Shown: piece by piece, positions 48,091-56,238 of the stretch
How positions within the stretch are numbered: position 1 is the first letter of the stretch
How the letters are laid out: every line of letters begins with the position of its first letter
Assembly (NCBI GenBank): GCA_024710535.1
Contig: JANJUO010000279.1
Span: 1 to 56,238 of the forward strand
From: a bacterium
GTDB taxonomy: Bacteria; Bacteroidota; Ignavibacteria; Kapaibacteriales; UBA2268
Direction of reading: 5' to 3'
DNA: 56,238 nt
Program-made: the position numbers and the translations under genes
The notes under the pieces: model-generated
What the model saw: the letters and a program-made list of their open reading frames with translations, nothing else
Told to the model about the DNA's origin: nothing
Database searches by the model: none

Positions 48091-48195
48091 AGCCAAAACC
48101 CAGCATCGACGCTGGTACCGGACCTATTTTTAATTCCAAAAATCACCATGAATAGCCCAGCATTTGCGCGGTGCGCGCCGGGTCTATTCCAAAGT

Positions 48196-51100
48196 TCAGT
48201 TCAGCTTTTCCCGGACCTCCTGCATCAGCTTGCGCTTCTTCTCGATCTGCACAGCAGCCTGCTCGTCGAACTCCTGGCGGTCAATGCGGCCGGTGGCCAA
48301 CTGACGCTTGAGCTGCCCGATGTTCTTGTCGATCTCCGAGGCCTCGGCCATCGCCTTGGCGCCCAGGTTGCGACGCAGAACGTCGGCCGGGTAGCTGCCC
48401 AGCTTCACACCGAAGGCGCTGGCCATGGCCTGGGGTGTCGACAGTTCGCGGCCAAAGGCGTCGGTGCGACCGGTCATGGATCCAACCACGCCCTCGGTCG
48501 CGTAGGTGTTGGGTAGGCCAACGATGTTCGGGGCGAAAGCCTTATATAGATAGTCACCCACCTTGGCGGCCTTCTCGGCGCCAGTGTCGGTTTCCAGGGT
48601 CAGCGGCTTGCCCGTGAAGGCGGACTTGTTCAGGACGATCTCGCCGGCGATCACCAGCGGGCCGCCCGGCATCAACCCGGGGAACATCGGCACAGCCGCA
48701 TTGCCAGCGCCCACGTCGAACACGTCGCCCACCGGCACCCAGCGGCGGATGTCCAGGTACACCGGCGATCCATGCGCATCGTTCCAGGGCATGCGAATCA
48801 GCTTTGGCACCATCCCCCAGATCCGGCCGGCCTTCTCCTCGGGCAGCATCTTGCGTTCATCGTCATCGCCGCCACCGCCCAACAGAACACCCAGGGCATT
48901 GAGCCCACCGGCCAGCATCATGAGCTTCATGAGCTTGTGTGGCTTCTTGCCCGCAATCTCGAACAGCAGGGGAACCGCCCGATAGGTGAAACTGATGAAC
49001 GGCCAGGCTGTCGAGCGCATTGCCTGCACCCATGGGGCGTTGATGTTGTAGTCCAGGAACGAGCGGCGCGCTTTCTTGCCGGCCGCCAGGTCGTCTGCAC
49101 CATCTTCCTTGGCCTTGAGCCATGCCGCCAGCCGGAATACATCGTCTTCGGCCTGGTACAGATCGATGAGCGCCCCAGCGGCATTGCCCACCGCTTTGCC
49201 GGTCTTCCCAGAGGCCAGGGCTTCCCATGCGGCTGGGAAACGCGCGCCCAGCGCGTGCTGCAAGGCGGCGTAGATGCCGGCCTGAGCGTCCATGGCCTGG
49301 TCGGCGGTGGCTGCCAGCTCGACCTCCAGCTCAGACAGGATCGGGTCAAGCTGCTCCTTGGCAATTTCCTGGGTCACCCAGGATCCGATGTCACCGCCGC
49401 TGTCCTTGTACCGGTTCAAGACCTCCAGCGCCGCGGCCGAGTCGGCAATGCCACCCTTCTTGCCGCTGGCCGCGAGAATGATTCGCAGCGACTTGGCCAC
49501 GTGCACCGCCCGCACGTCCTGCCAGTCGGCCATCACAAAGTTGGACATGACGTTGTTCATGTGGACCGCGGGCGACAAGGCCGTCTTGCTGGTCTTCCAC
49601 ATGCTCAGGATCTTGGCGTAGGCATCGCCGAACGGGCGGAACTGGCCGCCAACCACCTGGCGCAGATCATTCCAGATCGGTCCAGGCAGGTAGTGGCCAG
49701 CCAATGCGCCGTACTTGAGCACGCTCGTGCCAGGGATTTTCGTGTCGGGCACCTTGACCCACTCGTTGGGAGCAAAGGTGTCGCGGTATCGCTCCGAGGC
49801 CTCCACCACCACACCGGGGATGGTCTGCCCTTCGGCCTTGGAGTAGTTCCGTGCCAACCACTCCAGGTAGCGGCCCACCTCCACGTCATGGATCATGGCG
49901 TGCATGGTCTTGGCGATCGCAAAACGGGCTTCATCGACCTCTCCCATCTGCTGGCGCTCATCCTTGGTGAAGTCGCGCCAGAGCACTACATTGCCCGCCT
50001 TGACGTCACGAACCTCCCAGGTGTCGGCCTGGATCCAGTCCGAAAACTGCTGGGGGATGGCCTGGCCAGCGGGCACATACACCACCTTGGACGTGCGGCC
50101 TGGTGCAGCCGGGTCCATGCCGGGCAGTGCCCGGGTGCCGGCGCCAGGCTGGGGGCGCTTTTCCAACCGGATGAACTTCTGTCCCTTGAGCGCGGTGTCG
50201 GCCTTGCCGTCCTTGAGCTTGCGGCCCCACCAGTCGGGCGATGCCGCCTGCATCTTGGACATGGGCTCGGCCTGCACCAGCCCGCGGCCCTTGTATTGAT
50301 CGCCCAGAATCGAAATCACGCGCGATCGTTTGGCCTTTTCCCCGGCGGTCTGCGCCAGGATGTGCTTGGCGTAGGAACGGCGCAGGTAGGCGAAGCGGTT
50401 GCGCTCGAATGCCTCCTTGTCCAGTTGCCCCAAACGAACCGCCTCCTGGCTCAGGTCGTCGATCAGCTTCTGCACTTCCTGCAGCACCTGCACCGACTCC
50501 TCGGGCAGGCCCTGCATCATCGACAGATAGGCCTTGGGGTCGGATCCGTCCATGTTCATCCACTCGTAGGCCACCCGGCTTTCTTCGCGGGTCAGGGTTG
50601 CCAGCTTCTCGATCAGAGTCCCAGCCTTGCGCAGTTGGACGCGCTGGCGCCCCTGCAGCATGATGCGTTGGTCGATGACCGCCTCGGGCACGCCGTAATC
50701 ACTCACGATACCGGCCTTGACCTTCTCGGGAACCATGCGGTCCAGCAGAGCCCCGGCCCGATCGTAGATCGCACCGGTCAGACGCTCGACACCGGTCACC
50801 TTCGTGGCGGCCCTGGCAATCGCATCCAGGGGGGCAGATCCCCCGGCTTTCTTCTGGATGATGGCCTCTGCCCGGTCGGCGACGGTCTTGCCAGCACCGC
50901 CAGGAGGTGCAGAGCGAGACAGCAATGCCTCGGCCGGGTTCTTCTTGCGCCACAGCTCGGCCAGCTTCTCGAAGGTCGGGTAGTCGCGTTCCAGCAAGTC
51001 CTCGATGTCCTTGAAGCCTCGTGCGCGGGCCTCGGCCTGCAGCCAGGCCTCCTGCTTGGCGATGTCCTCGGCCAGGGTTCCAGACAGGCGGGTACCGAAG

Positions 51101-54100
51101 ATCGCTCCAGCGCGCCCCGGCCGCTTGCCGGCAACGTAGTCCCGGGCAGCCCCGACCAGTTCAGCAACAAACAGATCAGCGCGCTGTTGCTGGGTCAGCG
51201 TCCCGTCCAGCCAATCGGTCAGCTTCTGCGCCAGGGCGGTGTATCCACGCCCGTCCAACCAGTCGCGAACATTGAGCACCAGCTTGCGCCAGCCGCGAAG
51301 CTGTGCCAGTTGCGCGGTCGGGATGTCGACGATCACCTCCTCGGTGGCCACCACATCGGAGAGCTTCCCGCGCTTCTGCAGCTCGGTTGCCGCCTTGCGC
51401 ACACTGGCGTTCTGCGCATGGATCAAGCGCATCGCCGACTTCAGAGACGTGCCCAAAATGGCGCGCAGGCCGTAGTGGGCGGCTTCGTGCTCCACCAGCA
51501 CGTGCTCGGCACGCGCCTCATCGGCCAGACCAGAGGCGAACAGGTAGAGCTCGCCGTCGTGCATGGCGCCCTCAACGTCGTACCAGGCATCCTGGCGGAT
51601 GATGTACTCGCGAAGGGCGCGTGGCGCCTTGGATGGATCCGGGAGCACGTGCACCCGCGGCATGTTGGGCATGCCGGCTTTCACGCGCTTGGCCAGGGCC
51701 TGCAGTCGGTCGAAGTCGAGCTTATCGGTGTTGCCATCACGTGCACGGAGCGAAAGCCGCGGGCTATCCGCTTCGGCCTGGGTTTCCTCGACTTGCAGCT
51801 TGGCAACCCACTCCTCGGGCGCGCCGCCATTCGTCTCGATGGCCTTCATGATGGCCGCCGATTCGTTGACCGCCTTGACATCAAACCCCAGACCATCGGC
51901 CTTGCGCTCGACGCGGTAGGTCTTGTCGGTGCTGTCGGACTTGATGGCGTCCTCGATGGCCTGGGCCTCCTTGATCTTGTCGGCCAACATGGCAGACATG
52001 GGGAAGGGTGCGCTCAGACGTTCGCGCAGCGCATCCATCTGGGCCCGTGCTTCGGTGATGCGCTCCCGCATCTTGACCGGCAGGCGTGCCACGTCGGCCA
52101 CGGCGTTCTGAGCGCGCATGGCCAGGCCCGACAGGTTCGGTTTGATGTCGTAGGACTCGTGCAGGAACTTCGGCTCTGGCGTGCCCAGCACCAGGCGGGT
52201 GACGTACTGGCCGGCAACCGTCTCGCCTCCGAAAACCACCGGAAAGCCGGAGATTTCGGCAACGGTACGCGGCTTCGTCTCCTGGGCGGCGTTCAGCTTG
52301 TCGAACTCGGCAACCAGGGCCTCGGCCCACTTGGCGCGCTCGGTGAACGCCTTGCCCCCCGCCTTGGCGATGAACTTGTCGCCGCTCAGATCCTTGGCCA
52401 TGGCGGCGGCCTTCTCTGCCTCTGGCAGGCGCTTCTCGTTGAACTCCACCGTGACGCTGGCCGCGTCGAACTGCGACCGGAACCGCTGGCGCTGGTCTTC
52501 ATGGGCCTGGTACAGGCGCTGCAGCTTCTCGATCTCAGCACGGGCGCCAGCCAGTTGGAGCACGCGAGGATCTTCCGCCACCATAGCCGCTGCCAGGTCA
52601 AACTGGCTCTGGCTGTCCAGATCCTCGATCTCGGTCAGGCTTTCATCGCCGGACATGGCCTGGTCGATGAAATACTGCTTCGAGGCCAGCATCTTCCACA
52701 TGTTCTCGTCATAGGTGCCCTTGGCCGCGTAGGCGTAGATCTGCACCAATGGGTTCTTGTTGCCCTGGCGGACGATGCGGCCCTCCCGCTGCTCCAGGTC
52801 GGCCGGGTACCACGGGCTGTCCAGGTGGAACAGGGCCTTGAGTCGCTGCTGTGCGTTGACGCCAGTCCCCATGTTCTTGGAGCTACCCACCAGCACGCGA
52901 ACACGGCCAGCGTTGACGTCCTTGAACAGCTTGAGCTTGTCGGCCGACTTCTTGTAGTCGGACATAAACGCGACCTGGTTCATGGGCACACCCGCGTCGC
53001 GCATGCGCTTCTCGAACCAGGCACGGGCGTTGAAGCCGCGGCTCTCGGCCACGCCTTCGCCAAACCCCAAGTCAGAGAACACCATCATCGAGGCGCCTTT
53101 GTTGGGCTCGACATTCCCGGCCTTGTCTCGGTACTCCAGATCGGCAGTTTCCTTGAACTTGGCGATGACGTCGTCGATCATCCGGTTCAGCTTGGAGTCC
53201 GGGTCGCTGGGCAGCGATGGGTTGATGAACCGCATGTCGATGGCAGCCAGGCGGCCGTCACCAATGATCCGAATCATCGGATCCGGGTTGTTCGGCTGAT
53301 CCTTGCTCGGCTTCCAGGCACGGGATTCCTCGACGCGGCGCTCCAGCTCCTTCTGGTACTCCGCATAGGCGGGGGTCTTGGGCGTGACGGTGATGCTTCG
53401 TGATCCGCCTTCGACCTTGGGGCGCTTGTCACCCAGCAAAGCGGCCAGGTGGTCAGACGTCAGCACGTCCGCGAACTCCCTGAACATCTGGGTCAGCGCG
53501 GGCACCTTCACGAACTTGGTGAACCGGGTCACCGGCGTGTATCGCCCAGCGGCATCGGGCTCCAACGTCGTGCGTTCGCGGCCGAACATGGCTGCCCACG
53601 AATCGAAGTCGTCGATGTTGCGGTCAATCAGGGCCTGACGGTCCATGAACTTCTGCACCGTGTAGAGCTCGGCCAGGGTGTTGGTGATCACCGTGCCGGA
53701 TGCCATCACCAGGGAGCGGCCGGGCTGCTTTTCCTCCAGGTACCGGGACTTCATATACAGGTCGAACGCCTTGGCGGACCCCTGGGGACTGATGCCCTTG
53801 ACCTGGCGGGTGGTGGCGAAGTCCAGCTTGCGGTACTCGTGCGCCTCGTCGACCATCAGGAAGTCGACGCCCAGCTCGTCGAAGCGGACGTTCTTGTCCT
53901 TGCCTTCTGAGGACATGGCGGCTTCCAGCTTCTGCTCCATGTTCTCGATCTGCTTTTCGATCTGCTTGACCCGGGGGGACTTTCGGCCGCCGCCTTCGCT
54001 CTTGTCGTCCTGCTGGGCCTCGCTCAAGGCTGCCTGCATGAACTCCAGTTGCTCCTCGATCATCTTGCGCTTGAAATCGCCATCCAGATCCAGCAGCTTG

Positions 54101-56238
54101 AACGCACTGTGGGTGATGATCACGCCATCCAGATCGGACAGAGCCACGCGCGAGACGAAGCGGCGGCGGTTGTCGGTGTGGAAGTTGTTTTCATCGGCCA
54201 CCATCAGGCGGGCAGCCGGGTACAGCAGTTGCCACTCGTGGGCAAACTGCTTGAGCATGTGGTTGGGCACGACAACCATGGGCTTCTTGATCAACCCCAG
54301 GCGTTTCTGCTCCATGGCGGCAATGACCATCTGGAAGGTCTTGCCGGATCCAACCGCGTGCGCCAGATAGGTGTTGCCCTGCTGGATGATGCGCCAGGCC
54401 CCGCGCTTGACGTGATCGAAGACCTGGAAGGCCTTGGACGTGCCAGGCAGCGTCAGGTGCGATCCGTCGAACTTGCGCGAGACGGTGGTATTGAACCGGT
54501 CGTTGTAGATCTTGACCAGGCGATCGGTGCGCTCAGAATCGTTCCAGACCCAGGCCTGGAATGCTTCGCGCATGGCGTCCAGCTTCTGGTTGGCTGCTTC
54601 CGTGCCAGCGGCATCAAAAACGCTCTTGCGGTCTTTGCCCGTGCCCTCGGTCTTGGTGATGCGAACCGGGCGACCGGTCAGCGCGTGCTCGAGCAGGTCG
54701 GTCGCGTTGCGTTGATCGGTACCGTGATCAGCAGTTGCCCGCGTGGTTTTGCCGCCGCTGATCTCCTTGACGATCCACTGCTTGGTGGCGTCGTTGAACT
54801 CGACCTCGGCGCGAACCCCGGCCAGGTCATACAGGAACTGAGCGTAATCAGACCCAGGAATCCAGTTCTCTCCCAGGCCGGGGGAGATCTGGCTGGGCAC
54901 CTTCGGCGCGGGCTGGGCGGCTTCCAGGGCGGTGACGTTGCGCTCATAACGGCGGTCTGCCTGGGCCGCGGCGCGCACGGCTTCGAGCTTCTTGCGGACG
55001 TTGCCGCTCAGATACTCGTCGGCCGTCTGCCAGCCGGCCTCGGGATCCTGATAGATCGTCGATCCCAAGGCCTCGATGGTGTCCTGCTCGGACATACCTA
55101 CGCGCTGGGCGATCAGCTCAACATCCACACGACCAACGTCGTTGAGGACCGTCAGCAATGCGTCCACCGGTGAATTGATGGCCGGCTCCTCAGGCTTACC
55201 GAGGACGCGCTGGGTCAGGAACGCCGAGGGCTTGATTTCCCCGGTGTCGTCGTTGATCGTCTCCAGCGCGGCGACCAAGCTGTAATCGGGGTCATCGCGC
55301 AGCTTCTGCAGCAGCGGAAACACCCGAACGGTTGCCTCGTCCGTGTACTCCTGGCCGGTGTCCTCGTCGATCGCCTTGGTCTTGACGACCTTGGTGGTGA
55401 ACTGGTTGACCTGGCCATGCTTCTTCGTGAAGCGCTCGTATTCCTTCTGCAGGGCAGCAAGGCTGGGCTGCCAGTCGCCGTCCGTGAGCTGGTCGTAGTG
55501 GGCCTGCTTGAGAGCATCGCGCAGCGGCACAAAGTCCTTGATCAGCTCAACATCCTTGGCCGACTTCAGTTGCACCCGCTGGCCGACACCCTCCTCCCGG
55601 ATCATCAGCACGCCAGCGTCGGTGACGTAGTAATTGCCCTCCTTCTGGGCCTTCGGGTTGAAATCAATCTCCCGGACCTTGGCGGCCTCGGCCGCGCTGC
55701 CGCGCTCGGCTTTGTAGATGTCGGCCGGCAGCGTTTCCACCGCCTTGGCAAATTGCTCCTCGATGTCGCCAGCCAACGGGGTGACGGTGTACTCACGGGC
55801 CCGGCGCATTGATCCCTCGGCGGAGTGCTGGCCCAAGACCATTTCCGGGTGCGCGGCGAAGTATTCGTTGATCATGGCTGGCCGGTCGGCGTCGCCTTCC
55901 TTGTTGCCGCTGACCATCAGGGCTTTGCCGTCTGCGGTCTTGGCCTCGGCCACGCCCAGCCAGGGCTGCGCGTAGGTGAAGGTTTCCCCGGGCACCTTCT
56001 TGCGCAGAAACAGCACGTCAGTGACCACTTCGGTCCCGGCATTGGCCTTGAACGCGGTTTGCGGCAGACGGATGGCGCCCACCAGGTCGGCGCGCTCGGC
56101 CAGGTACTTTCGGGCCTTGTCGTCCAGCTTGTCCATCGTGTACCGGCTGGTGACGAACATCACCAGGCCGCCGGGCTTGACGCGATCAATGGTTTTGGCA
56201 AAGAAGTAGTCATGCAGCGACAGCGCGCGCTTGGCATA
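48196..56238 (-). CDS. Giant polyvalent protein, C-terminal part (rest of methyltransferase, SF2 helicase, zincin-like, C-terminal domains)
   Basis: Continuation of the gene begun at 5922 (residue numbering of the whole protein). Residues about 1915-2160: end of methyltransferase; SF2/SNF2-type helicase about 2530-3130 with Walker A AHAVGSGKT (near 2555), DEAH-type LMVDEAHEYR (near 2723) and QREGRIVRQGN (near 3080). Zincin-like HEAAHYG near 3511. Long helical C-terminal third with a short glycine-rich hydrophobic segment near 4377 (GGLNALGVLLGGGG). Stop at 48196. The last 141 bases of the window repeat 1-141. Confidence 0.95.
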   Translation of the reverse strand, partial: YAKRALSLHDYFFAKTIDRVKPGGLVMFVTSRYTMDKLDDKARKYLAERADLVGAIRLPQTAFKANAGTEVVTDVLFLRKKVPGETFTYAQPWLGVAEAKTADGKALMVSGNKEGDADRPAMINEYFAAHPEMVLGQHSAEGSMRRAREYTVTPLAGDIEEQFAKAVETLPADIYKAERGSAAEAAKVREIDFNPKAQKEGNYYVTDAGVLMIREEGVGQRVQLKSAKDVELIKDFVPLRDALKQAHYDQLTDGDWQPSLAALQKEYERFTKKHGQVNQFTTKVVKTKAIDEDTGQEYTDEATVRVFPLLQKLRDDPDYSLVAALETINDDTGEIKPSAFLTQRVLGKPEEPAINSPVDALLTVLNDVGRVDVELIAQRVGMSEQDTIEALGSTIYQDPEAGWQTADEYLSGNVRKKLEAVRAAAQADRRYERNVTALEAAQPAPKVPSQISPGLGENWIPGSDYAQFLYDLAGVRAEVEFNDATKQWIVKEISGGKTTRATADHGTDQRNATDLLEHALTGRPVRITKTEGTGKDRKSVFDAAGTEAANQKLDAMREAFQAWVWNDSERTDRLVKIYNDRFNTTVSRKFDGSHLTLPGTSKAFQVFDHVKRGAWRIIQQGNTYLAHAVGSGKTFQMVIAAMEQKRLGLIKKPMVVVPNHMLKQFAHEWQLLYPAARLMVADENNFHTDNRRRFVSRVALSDLDGVIITHSAFKLLDLDGDFKRKMIEEQLEFMQAALSEAQQDDKSEGGGRKSPRVKQIEKQIENMEQKLEAAMSSEGKDKNVRFDELGVDFLMVDEAHEYRKLDFATTRQVKGISPQGSAKAFDLYMKSRYLEEKQPGRSLVMASGTVITNTLAELYTVQKFMDRQALIDRNIDDFDSWAAMFGRERTTLEPDAAGRYTPVTRFTKFVKVPALTQMFREFADVLTSDHLAALLGDKRPKVEGGSRSITVTPKTPAYAEYQKELERRVEESRAWKPSKDQPNNPDPMIRIIGDGRLAAIDMRFINPSLPSDPDSKLNRMIDDVIAKFKETADLEYRDKAGNVEPNKGASMMVFSDLGFGEGVAESRGFNARAWFEKRMRDAGVPMNQVAFMSDYKKSADKLKLFKDVNAGRVRVLVGSSKNMGTGVNAQQRLKALFHLDSPWYPADLEQREGRIVRQGNKNPLVQIYAYAAKGTYDENMWKMLASKQYFIDQAMSGDESLTEIEDLDSQSQFDLAAAMVAEDPRVLQLAGARAEIEKLQRLYQAHEDQRQRFRSQFDAASVTVEFNEKRLPEAEKAAAMAKDLSGDKFIAKAGGKAFTERAKWAEALVAEFDKLNAAQETKPRTVAEISGFPVVFGGETVAGQYVTRLVLGTPEPKFLHESYDIKPNLSGLAMRAQNAVADVARLPVKMRERITEARAQMDALRERLSAPFPMSAMLADKIKEAQAIEDAIKSDSTDKTYRVERKADGLGFDVKAVNESAAIMKAIETNGGAPEEWVAKLQVEETQAEADSPRLSLRARDGNTDKLDFDRLQALAKRVKAGMPNMPRVHVLPDPSKAPRALREYIIRQDAWYDVEGAMHDGELYLFASGLADEARAEHVLVEHEAAHYGLRAILGTSLKSAMRLIHAQNASVRKAATELQKRGKLSDVVATEEVIVDIPTAQLAQLRGWRKLVLNVRDWLDGRGYTALAQKLTDWLDGTLTQQQRADLFVAELVGAARDYVAGKRPGRAGAIFGTRLSGTLAEDIAKQEAWLQAEARARGFKDIEDLLERDYPTFEKLAELWRKKNPAEALLSRSAPPGGAGKTVADRAEAIIQKKAGGSAPLDAIARAATKVTGVERLTGAIYDRAGALLDRMVPEKVKAGIVSDYGVPEAVIDQRIMLQGRQRVQLRKAGTLIEKLATLTREESRVAYEWMNMDGSDPKAYLSMMQGLPEESVQVLQEVQKLIDDLSQEAVRLGQLDKEAFERNRFAYLRRSYAKHILAQTAGEKAKRSRVISILGDQYKGRGLVQAEPMSKMQAASPDWWGRKLKDGKADTALKGQKFIRLEKRPQPGAGTRALPGMDPAAPGRTSKVVYVPAGQAIPQQFSDWIQADTWEVRDVKAGNVVLWRDFTKDERQQMGEVDEARFAIAKTMHAMIHDVEVGRYLEWLARNYSKAEGQTIPGVVVEASERYRDTFAPNEWVKVPDTKIPGTSVLKYGALAGHYLPGPIWNDLRQVVGGQFRPFGDAYAKILSMWKTSKTALSPAVHMNNVMSNFVMADWQDVRAVHVAKSLRIILAASGKKGGIADSAAALEVLNRYKDSGGDIGSWVTQEIAKEQLDPILSELEVELAATADQAMDAQAGIYAALQHALGARFPAAWEALASGKTGKAVGNAAGALIDLYQAEDDVFRLAAWLKAKEDGADDLAAGKKARRSFLDYNINAPWVQAMRSTAWPFISFTYRAVPLLFEIAGKKPHKLMKLMMLAGGLNALGVLLGGGGDDDERKMLPEEKAGRIWGMVPKLIRMPWNDAHGSPVYLDIRRWVPVGDVFDVGAGNAAVPMFPGLMPGGPLVIAGEIVLNKSAFTGKPLTLETDTGAEKAAKVGDYLYKAFAPNIVGLPNTYATEGVVGSMTGRTDAFGRELSTPQAMASAFGVKLGSYPADVLRRNLGAKAMAEASEIDKNIGQLKRQLATGRIDRQEFDEQAAVQIEKKRKLMQEVREKLN
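56098..56238. repeat. Right copy of 141-bp terminal direct repeat
   Basis: Exact duplicate of bases 1-141, within the giant gene (methyltransferase part). See the left copy. Confidence 0.95.

Larger units (their letters stand above)
47952..48193. other. attP region with candidate integrase arm sites
   Basis: Four ATTCCAA(A) motifs flank the tRNA-derived core: an inverted pair TATTCCAA-ACA-TTGGAATA at 47952-47970 and direct copies at 48133-48140 and 48186-48193. The 384-bp gap 47812-48195 has no gene. It holds these sites, the core and a terminator, as expected for a lambda-type attP. Confidence 0.7.

Noticed and set aside
48772..53403. Very long open plus-strand frame (1,543 codons) antisense to the giant gene
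   Set aside because: It mirrors the giant gene codons; composition is Gly/Leu/His/Arg-rich without domains, typical of high-GC antisense frames, and no start signals are seen.
1..56238. Reverse transcriptase or diversity-generating retroelement, as in some Bordetella podophages
   Set aside because: No reverse transcriptase motif, template repeat or variable repeat found near the fibre genes.

Overview
The window is one complete temperate podophage genome with a strong resemblance to the Bcep22-like phages of Burkholderia. Bases 1-141 are repeated exactly at 56098-56238, so the contig is a closed circle of 56,097 bp opened inside a gene. Host evidence: high GC content, and a 50-nt copy of the 3' part of a beta-proteobacterial-type tRNA-Asp(GTC) at 48041-48090, which I read as the attP core. 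The likely host is a member of the Burkholderiales.

Leftward (minus) strand, starting at a Cro-like regulator (34539) and running to 1 and then on from 56097 to about 48000. First come small regulators, an O-like initiator containing a candidate origin, a P-like helicase loader, small zinc-finger proteins and a DUF1064 nuclease. Then TerS, a DksA/TraR-like protein, TerL, portal, scaffold, a CsrA-like protein, an N4-gp56-type major capsid protein, and a terminator. Next are decoration and adaptor proteins, tail fibre genes, the lysis block (holin candidates, membrane-anchored endolysin, Rz/Rz1), virion and ejection proteins with a methyltransferase/PAPS-reductase fusion set among them, and finally one giant gene. 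That gene is split by the contig ends (5922 to 1, then 56097 to 48196) and encodes 4,607 residues: ParB/DdrB-like, RelA/SpoT-like, N6-adenine methyltransferase (NPPF), SF2 helicase and zincin-like segments.

Rightward (plus) strand, 34628-46805. CI-type repressor with a membrane protein and a lipoprotein (probable prophage-expressed unit, closed by a terminator), then operator-controlled early operons: small membrane proteins, RecT and YqaJ recombination genes, MazG-like protein, DUF2303 protein, HNH nuclease, DUF4224 protein, DNA methyltransferase, integrase. A Panacea-type antitoxin with a candidate toxin (minus) lies between integrase and attP.

Striking features: (1) three small same-strand genes nested in the +1 frame inside low-complexity linkers of the giant gene, each with a Shine-Dalgarno and with GC3 that favours the nested frame; (2) an antisense small gene in a fourth linker, with a copy of the phage operator and an inverted repeat over its ribosome-binding site; (3) a 13-bp element upstream of five late genes; (4) a shared 14-bp operator family at the CI/Cro promoters, both early promoters and inside the giant gene; (5) a RelA/SpoT-like domain in the giant protein in a phage that also carries a Panacea antitoxin.
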